Shown here one piece after another: positions 1-5,155 of a DNA stretch of 5,155 nucleotides. Location of the stretch: contig JALRCK010000201.1 in the NCBI GenBank assembly GCA_023262305.1, positions 1 to 5,155 of the forward strand, written 5' to 3'. How positions within the stretch are numbered: position 1 is the stretch's first letter; every line of letters begins with the position of its first letter. This DNA comes from Deltaproteobacteria bacterium. Its GTDB lineage: Bacteria; Bdellovibrionota_C; UBA2361; OMII01. Position numbers and translations under genes: made by a program. Under the pieces are notes generated by a model. The model searched no databases. It saw only the letters and a list, made by a program, of their open reading frames with translations, and was not told the origin of the DNA.

Positions 1-840
1 GCTACACTCCGTGAGGAGCAAAAAATGAGGGGCAGATGACTTCTTAACGAAATCAACCATTCGAGAGGTGCTCTGAGAGTAGTTCGAGGCTGCCACAACC
101 TCGGGACTACACTCCGGATGAGCTAAAACGTGCACCCCAGGGAACTGCTTTCTGATGTTCTGTATGTCCTCTACCGAGAACTGCTCATGCACTTCGCATC
201 GTCCCCTCCACCCGATCATGACGGGCTCTGAAGGAAGAGGCTCTCCCGTTTTGGGGAAGATGATCTTCTTTCCCGTTTCTTGAGCCACGTTGCTGGCGAG
301 GAACTCGTCTGGGAGGAAGATAATCGTGTCCGATTCGATCGATTGTACCAGACGCGCCGCATTACCGGAGGTGCAGATGTAGTCAGACTCAGCCTTCACA
401 TCAGCATAGGTGTTGATGTACGAGACCACAGGAACGCCTGGATAACGCTTCTTGAGCTGTCGGACGTCCTCGGCTGTTATGCTCGAAGCGAGCGAGCATC
501 CGGCTACCTTTGCTGGAAGAAGCACGGTCTTTGTCGGGTTCAGGATCTTGGCTGTCTCTGCCATAAAACGAACCCCACAGAAGATGATAGGATCGGCGTC
601 CGTTTCAGCAGCTTTTCGGGAGAGCTCCAGGGAGTCTCCTACCACGTCTGCAACTGTGTGGTAGAGGGCTGCCTCCATATAGTTGTGACCAAGGATGATC
701 GCACCTCGCTCTTTCTTGCGACGATTAATCTCGTGCACAAGCTCCGCCTTGATGCGGAGCTCCACATCTGGGATGAGCTTTGAGAGCTTCACCTGCATGA
801 GCCTGAAAGTTTCTTGGACGGTTGCTGCTTCTATTGGCAT
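1..840 (-). CDS. nadA: Quinolinate synthase NadA, 3' end outside window
   Basis: NadA condenses iminoaspartate with dihydroxyacetone phosphate to give quinolinate in de novo NAD synthesis, using an oxygen-sensitive [4Fe-4S] cluster in the cytoplasm. The 280 visible residues show family landmarks in order: GHNYM (51-55), VADVVGDSLELSR (63-75), FCGVRFMAETAKILNP (87-102), AGCSLA (113-118), YINTYADVKAESDYICTSGNA (141-161), FLPDEFLA (176-183), GRCEVHE (213-219), HPECSPEV (241-248) and LLLTEC (274-279). By family comparison C115 and C215 are cluster ligands; the third cysteine should lie in the missing C-terminus. The frame is open to base 1, so roughly 30-70 residues are absent. The start is uncertain. 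ATG at 838-840 lacks a clear Shine-Dalgarno. The frame stays open upstream to 939, with a GTG at 910-912 that would overlap the end of batD, and ATG at 796-798 (M15) is also possible. All leave the catalytic core intact. Identity is very secure. Confidence 0.96.
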   Translation of the reverse strand, partial: MPIEAATVQETFRLMQVKLSKLIPDVELRIKAELVHEINRRKKERGAIILGHNYMEAALYHTVADVVGDSLELSRKAAETDADPIIFCGVRFMAETAKILNPTKTVLLPAKVAGCSLASSITAEDVRQLKKRYPGVPVVSYINTYADVKAESDYICTSGNAARLVQSIESDTIIFLPDEFLASNVAQETGKKIIFPKTGEPLPSEPVMIGWRGRCEVHEQFSVEDIQNIRKQFPGVHVLAHPECSPEVVAASNYSQSTSRMVDFVKKSSAPHFLLLTECS

Positions 841-846
841 GGTCCG

Positions 847-875
847 ATGGTATCGCGCCGCGCGGAGATGGTCAA
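847..875 (-). promoter_or_regulatory. Possible sigma70-like promoter before nadA (weak)
   Basis: On the minus strand TTGACC (870-875) is followed, after exactly 17 bases, by TACCAT (847-852). These are 5/6 and 4/6 matches to the -35 and -10 consensus. Transcription would then begin near base 840, at the assigned nadA ATG, so the mRNA would be leaderless or translation would begin at M15 (796-798). The spacer is very GC-rich and the motif pair may be chance. The alternative is that nadA is simply read through from batD. Confidence 0.2.
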
Positions 876-899
876 AGGTAATGCCGATGGAGGGGTTGG

Positions 900-2711
900 C
901 TACCTTCGCCACTGCATTAAAATCAACCCTAAACGCTCCTTAAGAGTCTGTACCTCACGGTCTCGATCCCCGGTATTACCGCCGTAGTTGTACACCTCGA
1001 TATCATCAAGAAGGGAGCTGATTGAGAGTGCGAGGCTCTTGTCGGAGAGGGCAGCTACAACACGCGCTCGAAGTTCATCCATGGTACTGCTCTCTGATAC
1101 TCGCGAGAGCTTCGATGCGATCACCTGCCGAACGAACGCCTCGAGATCTTTCATCGTTGCGACGTCGTTCAGGCTCGTTGCTGATACCTCATTCCTCTCC
1201 GGCGAAGGCTTTCTCTGTGCAGCGAAGAGGGCGATACAACCGACACCGCACACAGCGGCGAGAAGCAGGATGGCGAACTGCACACTAATAGAGCCAGAGA
1301 TGCGCTCAATCAGCCCCGGCTCCTCGTACTCAAGGGGAGGGGCGATCGGCAAAGGAGCCATGGTTGGAACGGTACCTGTTGAGGATGTCGTGGTATCGCC
1401 TTGGGATTGAGGCGCTTGAGCTGGTTGCGAGCCAGCAGCAGCAAGGTCCTGTCCGCGCACAGGGAAGGCGATATCTGATGTTGAAGCGATCTCGTAGGCG
1501 CCCTTGGCAGGGTCAAAGTAGGTGAGCTTCACGCCGGGAATTCGGGCAAGACCGGGGGAGAGTGCCAGGATCGAGTACTTGAACGTTTTGTGAGTAATGA
1601 GTTTGCCGCTTCTGCGATCGGTTCTTATCTCTGGACGCTCCTCGTATACTTTGAAGCGGGAGGGGACCTCGATTGGAAGGGTCTTGAGGGTGTTAAGGTT
1701 TCCTTCGCTGGTGACCTCAATGGAGATCGATTTCGTCTCTCCGGTGGAGATCGCCTCAAGTGGATACGTAGCACGGATTGATGTCGGACCAACGATTGCA
1801 ACGGTCGGCGCAGTTTTCTTCTCTTGGACCGTCATCGGCGGGAGTGGCTTAACCTGAAGAGTAAGCTCGTTGGAGGTCACCGTTACTGGTTTAAACTCTA
1901 CCTGCTCAAAGAACTGCTGGAAGAAGTTGTCGCTAAATGGGTCAAAGCTCGTCCCTCCGCGATTTCTGCTCCGTTCATCGGGGATCTTTGCCTTGAGGGT
2001 GCGGGCGGGGATAGTGATCGTGCCAGAGCGCAAAGGGAAGAGGACCTTGAGGGCTTCAACGCTCGTATACTCGACGTTATTTACCTGGCGCATCGAACGC
2101 TGATTATCTGAGAGAGTCTCCTGCCACACACCATCATTGGTAGGTTCTTCGATGTTGAGGTCATTTGAGTCGACGCGTGTGTAGACGCTGAGCGTATGCA
2201 CCGTTTGCTCCCCCTCATAGACAGAGGATGGGCTTATGGTCTGACGTAGGAAGAGGAGATCTCCTTGGTCCTTGTGCTGATCCGAGAGTGAACCGAGACC
2301 AGCTCCGATAGGCACGCTGATCGGCATCGCCGAGAGCGTTTGACCGTCTGCAGCCACGGTGACCTTGGGGGTGCGGAGATCGCCCTCGCGCCGGGGCGTA
2401 AGGTGGTAGACATACGAGATGCGAGAATTCATCACGCCATTCACGATTGAGATCGCTGTTCGGGGACCTAACAGCGAGACATCGAAGTCGGTGTCGTCGG
2501 TAAGTGTTGGTGGTGGAGCTGAGCGTGCTCCCTCAATCGTAACGGTGAACAAGAAGAGGTCGTTTCTGCTTCCGGCCTTTGGGGAAACCTCTGTTCGCAC
2601 GGAGACTTCGGCAAATGCATGGGTCGCAACGAGGAGCGTGACAACGAATAAGAAGATCGCCTTGACGATAAGTCGGTGCCGCGTTGAAACGTGATATCTC
2701 TTGAGGCTCAT
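900..2711 (-). CDS. batD: BatD family protein, Bat aerotolerance cluster
   Basis: This is a 603-residue protein from ATG at 2709-2711. The N-terminus is a good Sec signal peptide: basic residues to about 17, hydrophobic core KAIFLFVVTLLVATHAFA, probable cleavage after AFA (34). Residues 35-470 should be periplasmic and match BatD proteins: an early EVSPKAGSRNDLF segment, YVYHLTPRREGDLRTPKVTV (100-119), FPLRSGTITIPARTL (225-239), and an FDPFSDNFFQQFF patch (256-268). A Pro/Ala/Thr-rich stretch (425-460) precedes one membrane helix (about 475-498), then a roughly 100-residue cytoplasmic tail. No catalytic motif is visible. BatD proteins are linked to oxygen tolerance or envelope integrity alongside BatA and BatB; the mechanism is unknown. 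The frame can extend upstream to GTG at 2766-2768, directly after an in-frame TAA, but that start lacks a Shine-Dalgarno and would put 19 polar residues before the signal peptide. The ATG has only a weak GGA nearby, consistent with coupling to upstream translation. Confidence 0.93.
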   Translation of the reverse strand: MSLKRYHVSTRHRLIVKAIFLFVVTLLVATHAFAEVSVRTEVSPKAGSRNDLFLFTVTIEGARSAPPPTLTDDTDFDVSLLGPRTAISIVNGVMNSRISYVYHLTPRREGDLRTPKVTVAADGQTLSAMPISVPIGAGLGSLSDQHKDQGDLLFLRQTISPSSVYEGEQTVHTLSVYTRVDSNDLNIEEPTNDGVWQETLSDNQRSMRQVNNVEYTSVEALKVLFPLRSGTITIPARTLKAKIPDERSRNRGGTSFDPFSDNFFQQFFEQVEFKPVTVTSNELTLQVKPLPPMTVQEKKTAPTVAIVGPTSIRATYPLEAISTGETKSISIEVTSEGNLNTLKTLPIEVPSRFKVYEERPEIRTDRRSGKLITHKTFKYSILALSPGLARIPGVKLTYFDPAKGAYEIASTSDIAFPVRGQDLAAAGSQPAQAPQSQGDTTTSSTGTVPTMAPLPIAPPLEYEEPGLIERISGSISVQFAILLLAAVCGVGCIALFAAQRKPSPERNEVSATSLNDVATMKDLEAFVRQVIASKLSRVSESSTMDELRARVVAALSDKSLALSISSLLDDIEVYNYGGNTGDRDREVQTLKERLGLILMQWRR

Positions 2712-2824
2712 AAACAATCCAAAGTCCCCCGTGCGACACCTTCGTAATGCACGGGGCTTGAGAGGCACTTATAAGATGCCGGCGTGTGCAAAGAGATGTA
2801 CCCCCTTTGGTTCCTCGTTACCAT
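2708..2824 (-). CDS. Small ORF bridging batBC and batD, possible coupling peptide
   Basis: This frame encodes 38 residues beginning MVTRNQRGY and ending GTLDCL. Its ATG (2822-2824) overlaps the batBC stop as ATGGTAA, and its TGA (2708-2710) overlaps the batD ATG as ATGA, so it fills the whole gap between the two genes. AGGGGGG (2830-2836) lies 5 bases before the ATG, similar to the AGGGGG before batBC. The same frame can also start at ATG 2897-2899 (63 codons), with GGGAGG 7 bases upstream, overlapping the conserved end of batBC. The peptide has two cysteines, no membrane segment and no recognised similarity. The most plausible role is passing ribosomes from batBC to batD, with the product itself unimportant. 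It may equally be chance. An out-of-frame batBC extension is less likely because the batBC frame carries the conserved tail up to its own stop. Confidence 0.35.
   Translation of the reverse strand: MVTRNQRGYISLHTPASYKCLSSPVHYEGVARGTLDCL
2727..2756 (-). promoter_or_regulatory. RNA hairpin just upstream of batD start
   Basis: CCCCGTGC (2749-2756, minus strand) and GCACGGGG (2727-2734) form a perfect 8-bp inverted repeat with a 14-base loop. It ends 15 bases before the batD ATG. The distal arm overlaps the purine-rich GGGGGA (2725-2730), the strongest though distant Shine-Dalgarno-like sequence before batD. No T-run follows, so it does not look like an intrinsic terminator. In RNA it could mask the batD initiation region unless ribosomes translating the small upstream frame open it. 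The repeat is read directly; the function is inferred. Confidence 0.4.
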
Positions 2825-4752
2825 GTTTGCCCCCCTGTTTTCCCCCGCCCCCTCTCTCTTCTGATAAGTAGTGGAGATTCCGGCAAGGATTCCAGCCATG
2901 CTTGAGCCTCCCGCTCGGAGGGGCTCCTGGTATCGAGGGCTTCGGCGGGAGATGCCGGTTGGGAAGGGGGGGGCGGTTCGGCTTCCTCGTTTTGGTTCTC
3001 TTTGAGGCGGTCGTTATCCTCTGATTGTGGCTGGGGTGACGGAGTGGCCCCGTCAGGGGAGCCTTGGGGCTCGGGTGAGGGGGAACCCTGTTGGGGCGAT
3101 GAGGTCGCGTTAGCGCTCGGATTGGGGCTGGGAGTTGCCGCATCCTGCGATGGGGATCCTTGAGGTGAGGGTGCTGCGCTGGCGCTCGGCTGAGGTGAAG
3201 GGGTTGTGGAGGTCTGGGGCTGCTGTTGCTGCTGTTGATCCTGCTGGTCTTGCTTTTGTTGCTCGTCTTGCTCGGGAGAGCTTTGTGGTGAGGGTGATGG
3301 CTGAGGGGATTGATTCGGATCCGGTGTCGGAGTTGGGGTAGGGGTTGGCTTGTTCTTTTGCTCCTCAAGGAGCGCGCGCGCGATCGCCTTGTTGTGAAGC
3401 GCCCGTTCGTCATCTGGCTTGACATCAAGGGCTTTGGTGTAGGCATCAACGGCATCCTGGAAGCGCTTCAGTGCGAGTAGTGAATTCCCCTCGTTGTAGA
3501 TATTTTCGAAGTAATCTTTCCCTTTGGTGCTCTGCGAGGCGAGAGAGCTGAAGATCTTTTGTGCCTCCTCGAACTTCCCAGTTTTGTAGAGGGCAGAGGC
3601 ATACCCCTGCAGGAGCGCCCGGTCCCCGGGGGTCTCGTCCACGGCGACCTTAAAGGCTGCGACAGCCTCTTCGTATTTCCCGCCCTCATAGAGCTCATAC
3701 GCCGTACGCGCTTGTGTTGATGTGAGTGGTGATGCCCACGCGCTTGGACAGTACGCCACAACGCATACCAGAATCCGCACAAGGGAGCCCGCTTGGGGGC
3801 GAGCAGCGAAGAAGAGGATCGCCACTAACGCCGCTAGTGCGAGCCACGACCCGAACTCTTGGTAGGTCTGAATGGTGCGATTGCCTTGGGTAACGCCCCG
3901 CTTCAGTGATGATGCCGCCCGAGCAAGCTCGCGAATGTCTCTATCGTCTACTGTCGCGTGGACATAGATCCCTCCACCCGCGTTGGCGATCGCTTGGAGC
4001 GACTCTTCCCCGAGTTTGGAATGCACGACCGAGCCAGTTTTGTTCCTGAGAAAAGTGCCATCGTCGAGCTCTATAGGGGAGCCGGAGGTCGTTCCAACTC
4101 CGAGGACATCCACTCTGATTCCCTTGGATTCGATCAGTTCAACGATGCGCTCAAGGCTGAGCATGTCGTCCTCACCATCCGAAACAACGAGAACTCTGGC
4201 GTTGGGGCTGTTCGTCTCCTCAAACCGAGCCAGCGCGGTTTTGATGCCCGATTCGAGATCGGAGCCCAAGCTCGTCACCATCTCGGGGGATATCTCGCCG
4301 ATGAACTGCTTTACCACTGCGGAGTCGTCAGTGATAGGACAGAGGAGGTAGCTGTATCCGGCGAAGAGGGTGATGCCGTATCGGCGTGGTTCGCCATGTT
4401 GGGCAAACTCATCGATCAGGTCTTTCAGCTTTCGTTTTGCGAGGTCGATTCGGGATGGGGGCACATCTTTGGCAAACATGCTCCTGCTCACATCAACAAC
4501 AAACATGTAGTCACTTGTTGAAGCAGGGATCGTCACCTCAGTAGAGCCAGAATACGGTCGAAGGAGCGCCACGACCATCAGTGCACATGGAACAAGGGTT
4601 GTAACCACAACGCGGGCCGCCGATATGGTGGAGGAGAGCCCGAGACGGGCGCGGCGATGTACGCGAATGCGATGTTGTGCGATTACGATTGCCACCAGGA
4701 GAGCGAGGAGGGGGATGCCGAGCAGGGCTAGTGGGTTAAGAATTCCAGTCAC
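2818..4752 (-). CDS. batB: BatB-BatC fusion: VWA domain plus TPR repeats
   Basis: This 644-residue membrane protein starts at GTG 4750-4752, 9 bases after batA. Domains in order: two membrane helices (about 5-25 and 46-65) separated by a basic loop (RIRVHRRAR); a VWA domain (about 80-285) with the MIDAS motif DVSRS (D87, S89, S91), a threonine or serine near T160/S161, and SDGED (191-195); a third helix (about 302-317); a second hydrophobic segment (324-340) ending PSAWA-SP like a signal peptide; three TPR units (about 348-377, 378-409, 416-448) and a partial one; a low-complexity Pro/Ser/Gln linker (about 469-600); and a conserved BatC-like tail, REAQAWLESLPESPLLIRRE (614-633). The positive-inside rule puts both VWA and TPR domains in the periplasm. 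BatB usually partners BatA, and BatC is often a separate TPR protein. VWA-TPR fusions are known in this family, so the architecture is variant rather than new. The complete MIDAS suggests metal-dependent protein binding; the ligand is unknown. Confidence 0.95.
   Translation of the reverse strand: MTGILNPLALLGIPLLALLVAIVIAQHRIRVHRRARLGLSSTISAARVVVTTLVPCALMVVALLRPYSGSTEVTIPASTSDYMFVVDVSRSMFAKDVPPSRIDLAKRKLKDLIDEFAQHGEPRRYGITLFAGYSYLLCPITDDSAVVKQFIGEISPEMVTSLGSDLESGIKTALARFEETNSPNARVLVVSDGEDDMLSLERIVELIESKGIRVDVLGVGTTSGSPIELDDGTFLRNKTGSVVHSKLGEESLQAIANAGGGIYVHATVDDRDIRELARAASSLKRGVTQGNRTIQTYQEFGSWLALAALVAILFFAARPQAGSLVRILVCVVAYCPSAWASPLTSTQARTAYELYEGGKYEEAVAAFKVAVDETPGDRALLQGYASALYKTGKFEEAQKIFSSLASQSTKGKDYFENIYNEGNSLLALKRFQDAVDAYTKALDVKPDDERALHNKAIARALLEEQKNKPTPTPTPTPDPNQSPQPSPSPQSSPEQDEQQKQDQQDQQQQQQPQTSTTPSPQPSASAAPSPQGSPSQDAATPSPNPSANATSSPQQGSPSPEPQGSPDGATPSPQPQSEDNDRLKENQNEEAEPPPPSQPASPAEALDTRSPSEREAQAWLESLPESPLLIRRERGRGKTGGQTW
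2830..2836 (-). promoter_or_regulatory. Shine-Dalgarno of the batBC-batD bridging ORF
   Basis: AGGGGGG, inside the last codons of batBC, lies 5 bases ahead of the ATG that overlaps the batBC stop codon. Apart from one G:U pair it can match the anti-Shine-Dalgarno, and it resembles the site used by batBC. The G-run could also just reflect the Gly codons at the batBC end (TGGQTW). Confidence 0.35.
2953..3348 (-). repeat. Low-complexity Pro/Ser/Thr/Gln linker in BatBC
   Basis: Residues 469-600 of BatBC hold successive biased tracts: a Pro-Thr alternation (about 469-477), Pro-Ser-Gln (481-493), a Gln/Asp/Lys tract with six consecutive Gln (494-513), Pro/Ser/Gly/Ala repeats (517-576) and a run of four prolines (593-596). 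Such linkers between the TPR part and the C-terminal tail are usual in BatC-like proteins and are probably disordered. Long open frames in other phases here follow from the composition and are not genes. Confidence 0.85.
3025..3204 (-). repeat. Imperfect tandem repeat inside the BatBC linker
   Basis: Residues 517-576 read as two diverged units and a partial third, each opening with TPSP(Q/N)P: 517-539, 540-569 and 570-576. Both full units continue with PSA(S/N)A, a SPQ-containing stretch and GSP. The DNA is similar too: GCGCTCGG followed by a G-rich stretch appears on the plus strand near 3112 and 3182. This suggests an old local duplication within the linker. Confidence 0.5.
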
Positions 4753-4757
4753 GCATG

Positions 4758-4763
4758 CCCCCT
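4758..4763 (-). promoter_or_regulatory. Shine-Dalgarno of batBC overlapping the batA stop
   Basis: AGGGGG (4758-4763) shares its first two bases with the batA stop codon TAG (4762-4764) and lies 5 bases before the GTG at 4750-4752. It decides the batBC start. An ATG at 4754-4756 is out of frame, only one base from this site, and meets a stop after six codons. The arrangement suggests translational coupling of batA and batBC. Confidence 0.65.
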
Positions 4764-5155
4764 ATGTGACCTTCATAAAATACGTTGCAGCGAGGATGAT
4801 GCTCAGGAGATATGCCACCGTGGCTGCGAGGACAAAAGGACCAAAGAGCTCCTCAACGATAGTTTTATCTGGCTGCTGCTCTTCGGTCTCCGTAAGCTTC
4901 TCAATCTCTTTGTATACCTGTTGTATCCCCTCCTGGCTGCTCGCGTTGAAGTAAGAGCCGCCCGTCATCGAGGCTATCTCTTTGAGTGTTTTTTCGTCAA
5001 AGTCTGCCATCGGTCCAACGGGCGCTCCAAGCATTCCACCAAGAGGTTGCTGTAGAATGGGAGCTGCTCCGGTTCCGATTCCGATCGCGTGAATCTGAAT
5101 CCCCAGGTCTTTCGCCACATGCGCTGCTTTAATTGGGCTCACCTGTCCGGCAGTA
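4762..5155 (-). CDS. batA: BatA, VWA-domain membrane protein, C-terminal 130 residues
   Basis: The frame enters at the right edge (first complete codon 5152-5154) and ends at TAG 4762-4764. The visible part starts TAGQVSPIKAAHVAKDLGIQ, matching the segment of BatA VWA domains that follows the DGxxN region ('AG.isP..AA..Ak..gi'). It continues with the strand IHAIGIGTG, a Gly/Pro/Met-rich loop with LGGMLGAPVG, and FDEKTLKEIASMTGGSYFNASS, the typical end of the domain, then a charged helix (YKEIEKLTETEEQ) and one membrane helix (about 4774-4845) with almost no tail. The MIDAS residues and N-terminal helices lie outside the window, so metal binding cannot be judged. BatA is thought to sit in the inner membrane with its VWA domain in the periplasm and to act with BatB and BatD. 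A GTG at 5140-5142 is internal and is not the start. Confidence 0.93.
   Translation of the reverse strand, partial: TAGQVSPIKAAHVAKDLGIQIHAIGIGTGAAPILQQPLGGMLGAPVGPMADFDEKTLKEIASMTGGSYFNASSQEGIQQVYKEIEKLTETEEQQPDKTIVEELFGPFVLAATVAYLLSIILAATYFMKVT

Noticed and set aside
280..783. Plus-strand open frame of 167 codons
   Set aside because: It lies antisense to nadA, whose minus-strand frame has unmistakable family motifs throughout; the plus-strand product resembles nothing known.
841..899. Terminator between batD and nadA
   Set aside because: The GC-rich CGCGCGGCGCG stretch has no clean stem followed by a T-run.
988..1410. Plus-strand open frame of 140 codons
   Set aside because: It is antisense to the membrane helix and C-terminal part of batD; its Ser/Arg-rich product has no domain character.
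2766..2768. GTG as an alternative batD start
   Set aside because: There is no Shine-Dalgarno, it follows directly after an in-frame stop, and it would put 19 polar residues before a normal signal peptide.
2769..3455. Minus-strand frame of 228 codons overlapping the end of batBC
   Set aside because: Its Pro/Arg/His/Ser-rich product is what the low-complexity linker gives in another phase. The true batBC frame carries the TPR repeats and conserved tail.
3379..3992. Two GCGATCGC octamers (near 3380 and 3985), as in the HIP1 element of cyanobacteria
   Set aside because: Two copies inside coding sequence, made of common Ala/Ile codons, are too few to claim an iterated palindrome or a cyanobacterial origin.
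3958..4521. Plus-strand open frame of 187 codons
   Set aside because: It is antisense to the VWA domain of BatBC, which is strongly supported by MIDAS motifs; this is a codon-bias shadow.

Overview
The window is a fragment of a Gram-negative bacterial chromosome. All of its genes read leftwards, on the minus strand. In transcription order it holds the 3' end of batA, a fused batB-batC gene, batD, and the first 280 codons of nadA, which runs off the left edge. Base composition is moderate, by eye slightly above 50% GC. Periplasmic and membrane Bat proteins together with a full-length BatD point to a diderm, perhaps a proteobacterium or a former deltaproteobacterium, but no sequence here fixes the taxon. 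No RNA gene, insertion sequence, CRISPR array or attachment site was seen.

Layout. Bases 4762-5155 encode the last 130 residues of BatA: the end of its von Willebrand A (VWA) domain and the C-terminal membrane helix. Bases 2818-4752 encode a 644-residue BatB-BatC fusion: two membrane helices, a VWA domain with an intact metal-binding (MIDAS) signature, a third helix, a signal-peptide-like segment, TPR repeats, a long Pro/Ser/Gln-rich linker and a conserved C-terminal tail. Bases 900-2711 encode BatD, with a signal peptide, a large periplasmic region and one membrane helix near the C-terminus. Bases 1-840 encode quinolinate synthase NadA, whose third iron-sulfur ligand region lies outside the window.

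How the genes work together. batA, batBC and batD form the Bat ('Bacteroides aerotolerance') cluster, which in many bacteria follows moxR and a DUF58 gene. The proteins are thought to form a membrane-anchored periplasmic complex linked to envelope stress or oxygen tolerance, but the molecular function is not settled. batA and batBC are 9 bases apart, and the likely ribosome binding site of batBC overlaps the batA stop codon. nadA begins 59 bases after batD with no visible terminator, so it may be cotranscribed.

The least ordinary part is the 106-base junction between batBC and batD. A 38-codon reading frame begins across the batBC stop (ATGGTAA), has a good Shine-Dalgarno match, and ends across the batD start (ATGA). 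A perfect 8-bp inverted repeat lies inside it, just ahead of the batD start. This looks like a translational coupling device, though it could be chance. I see no convincing evidence of a wholly undescribed system: the main genes belong to known families.
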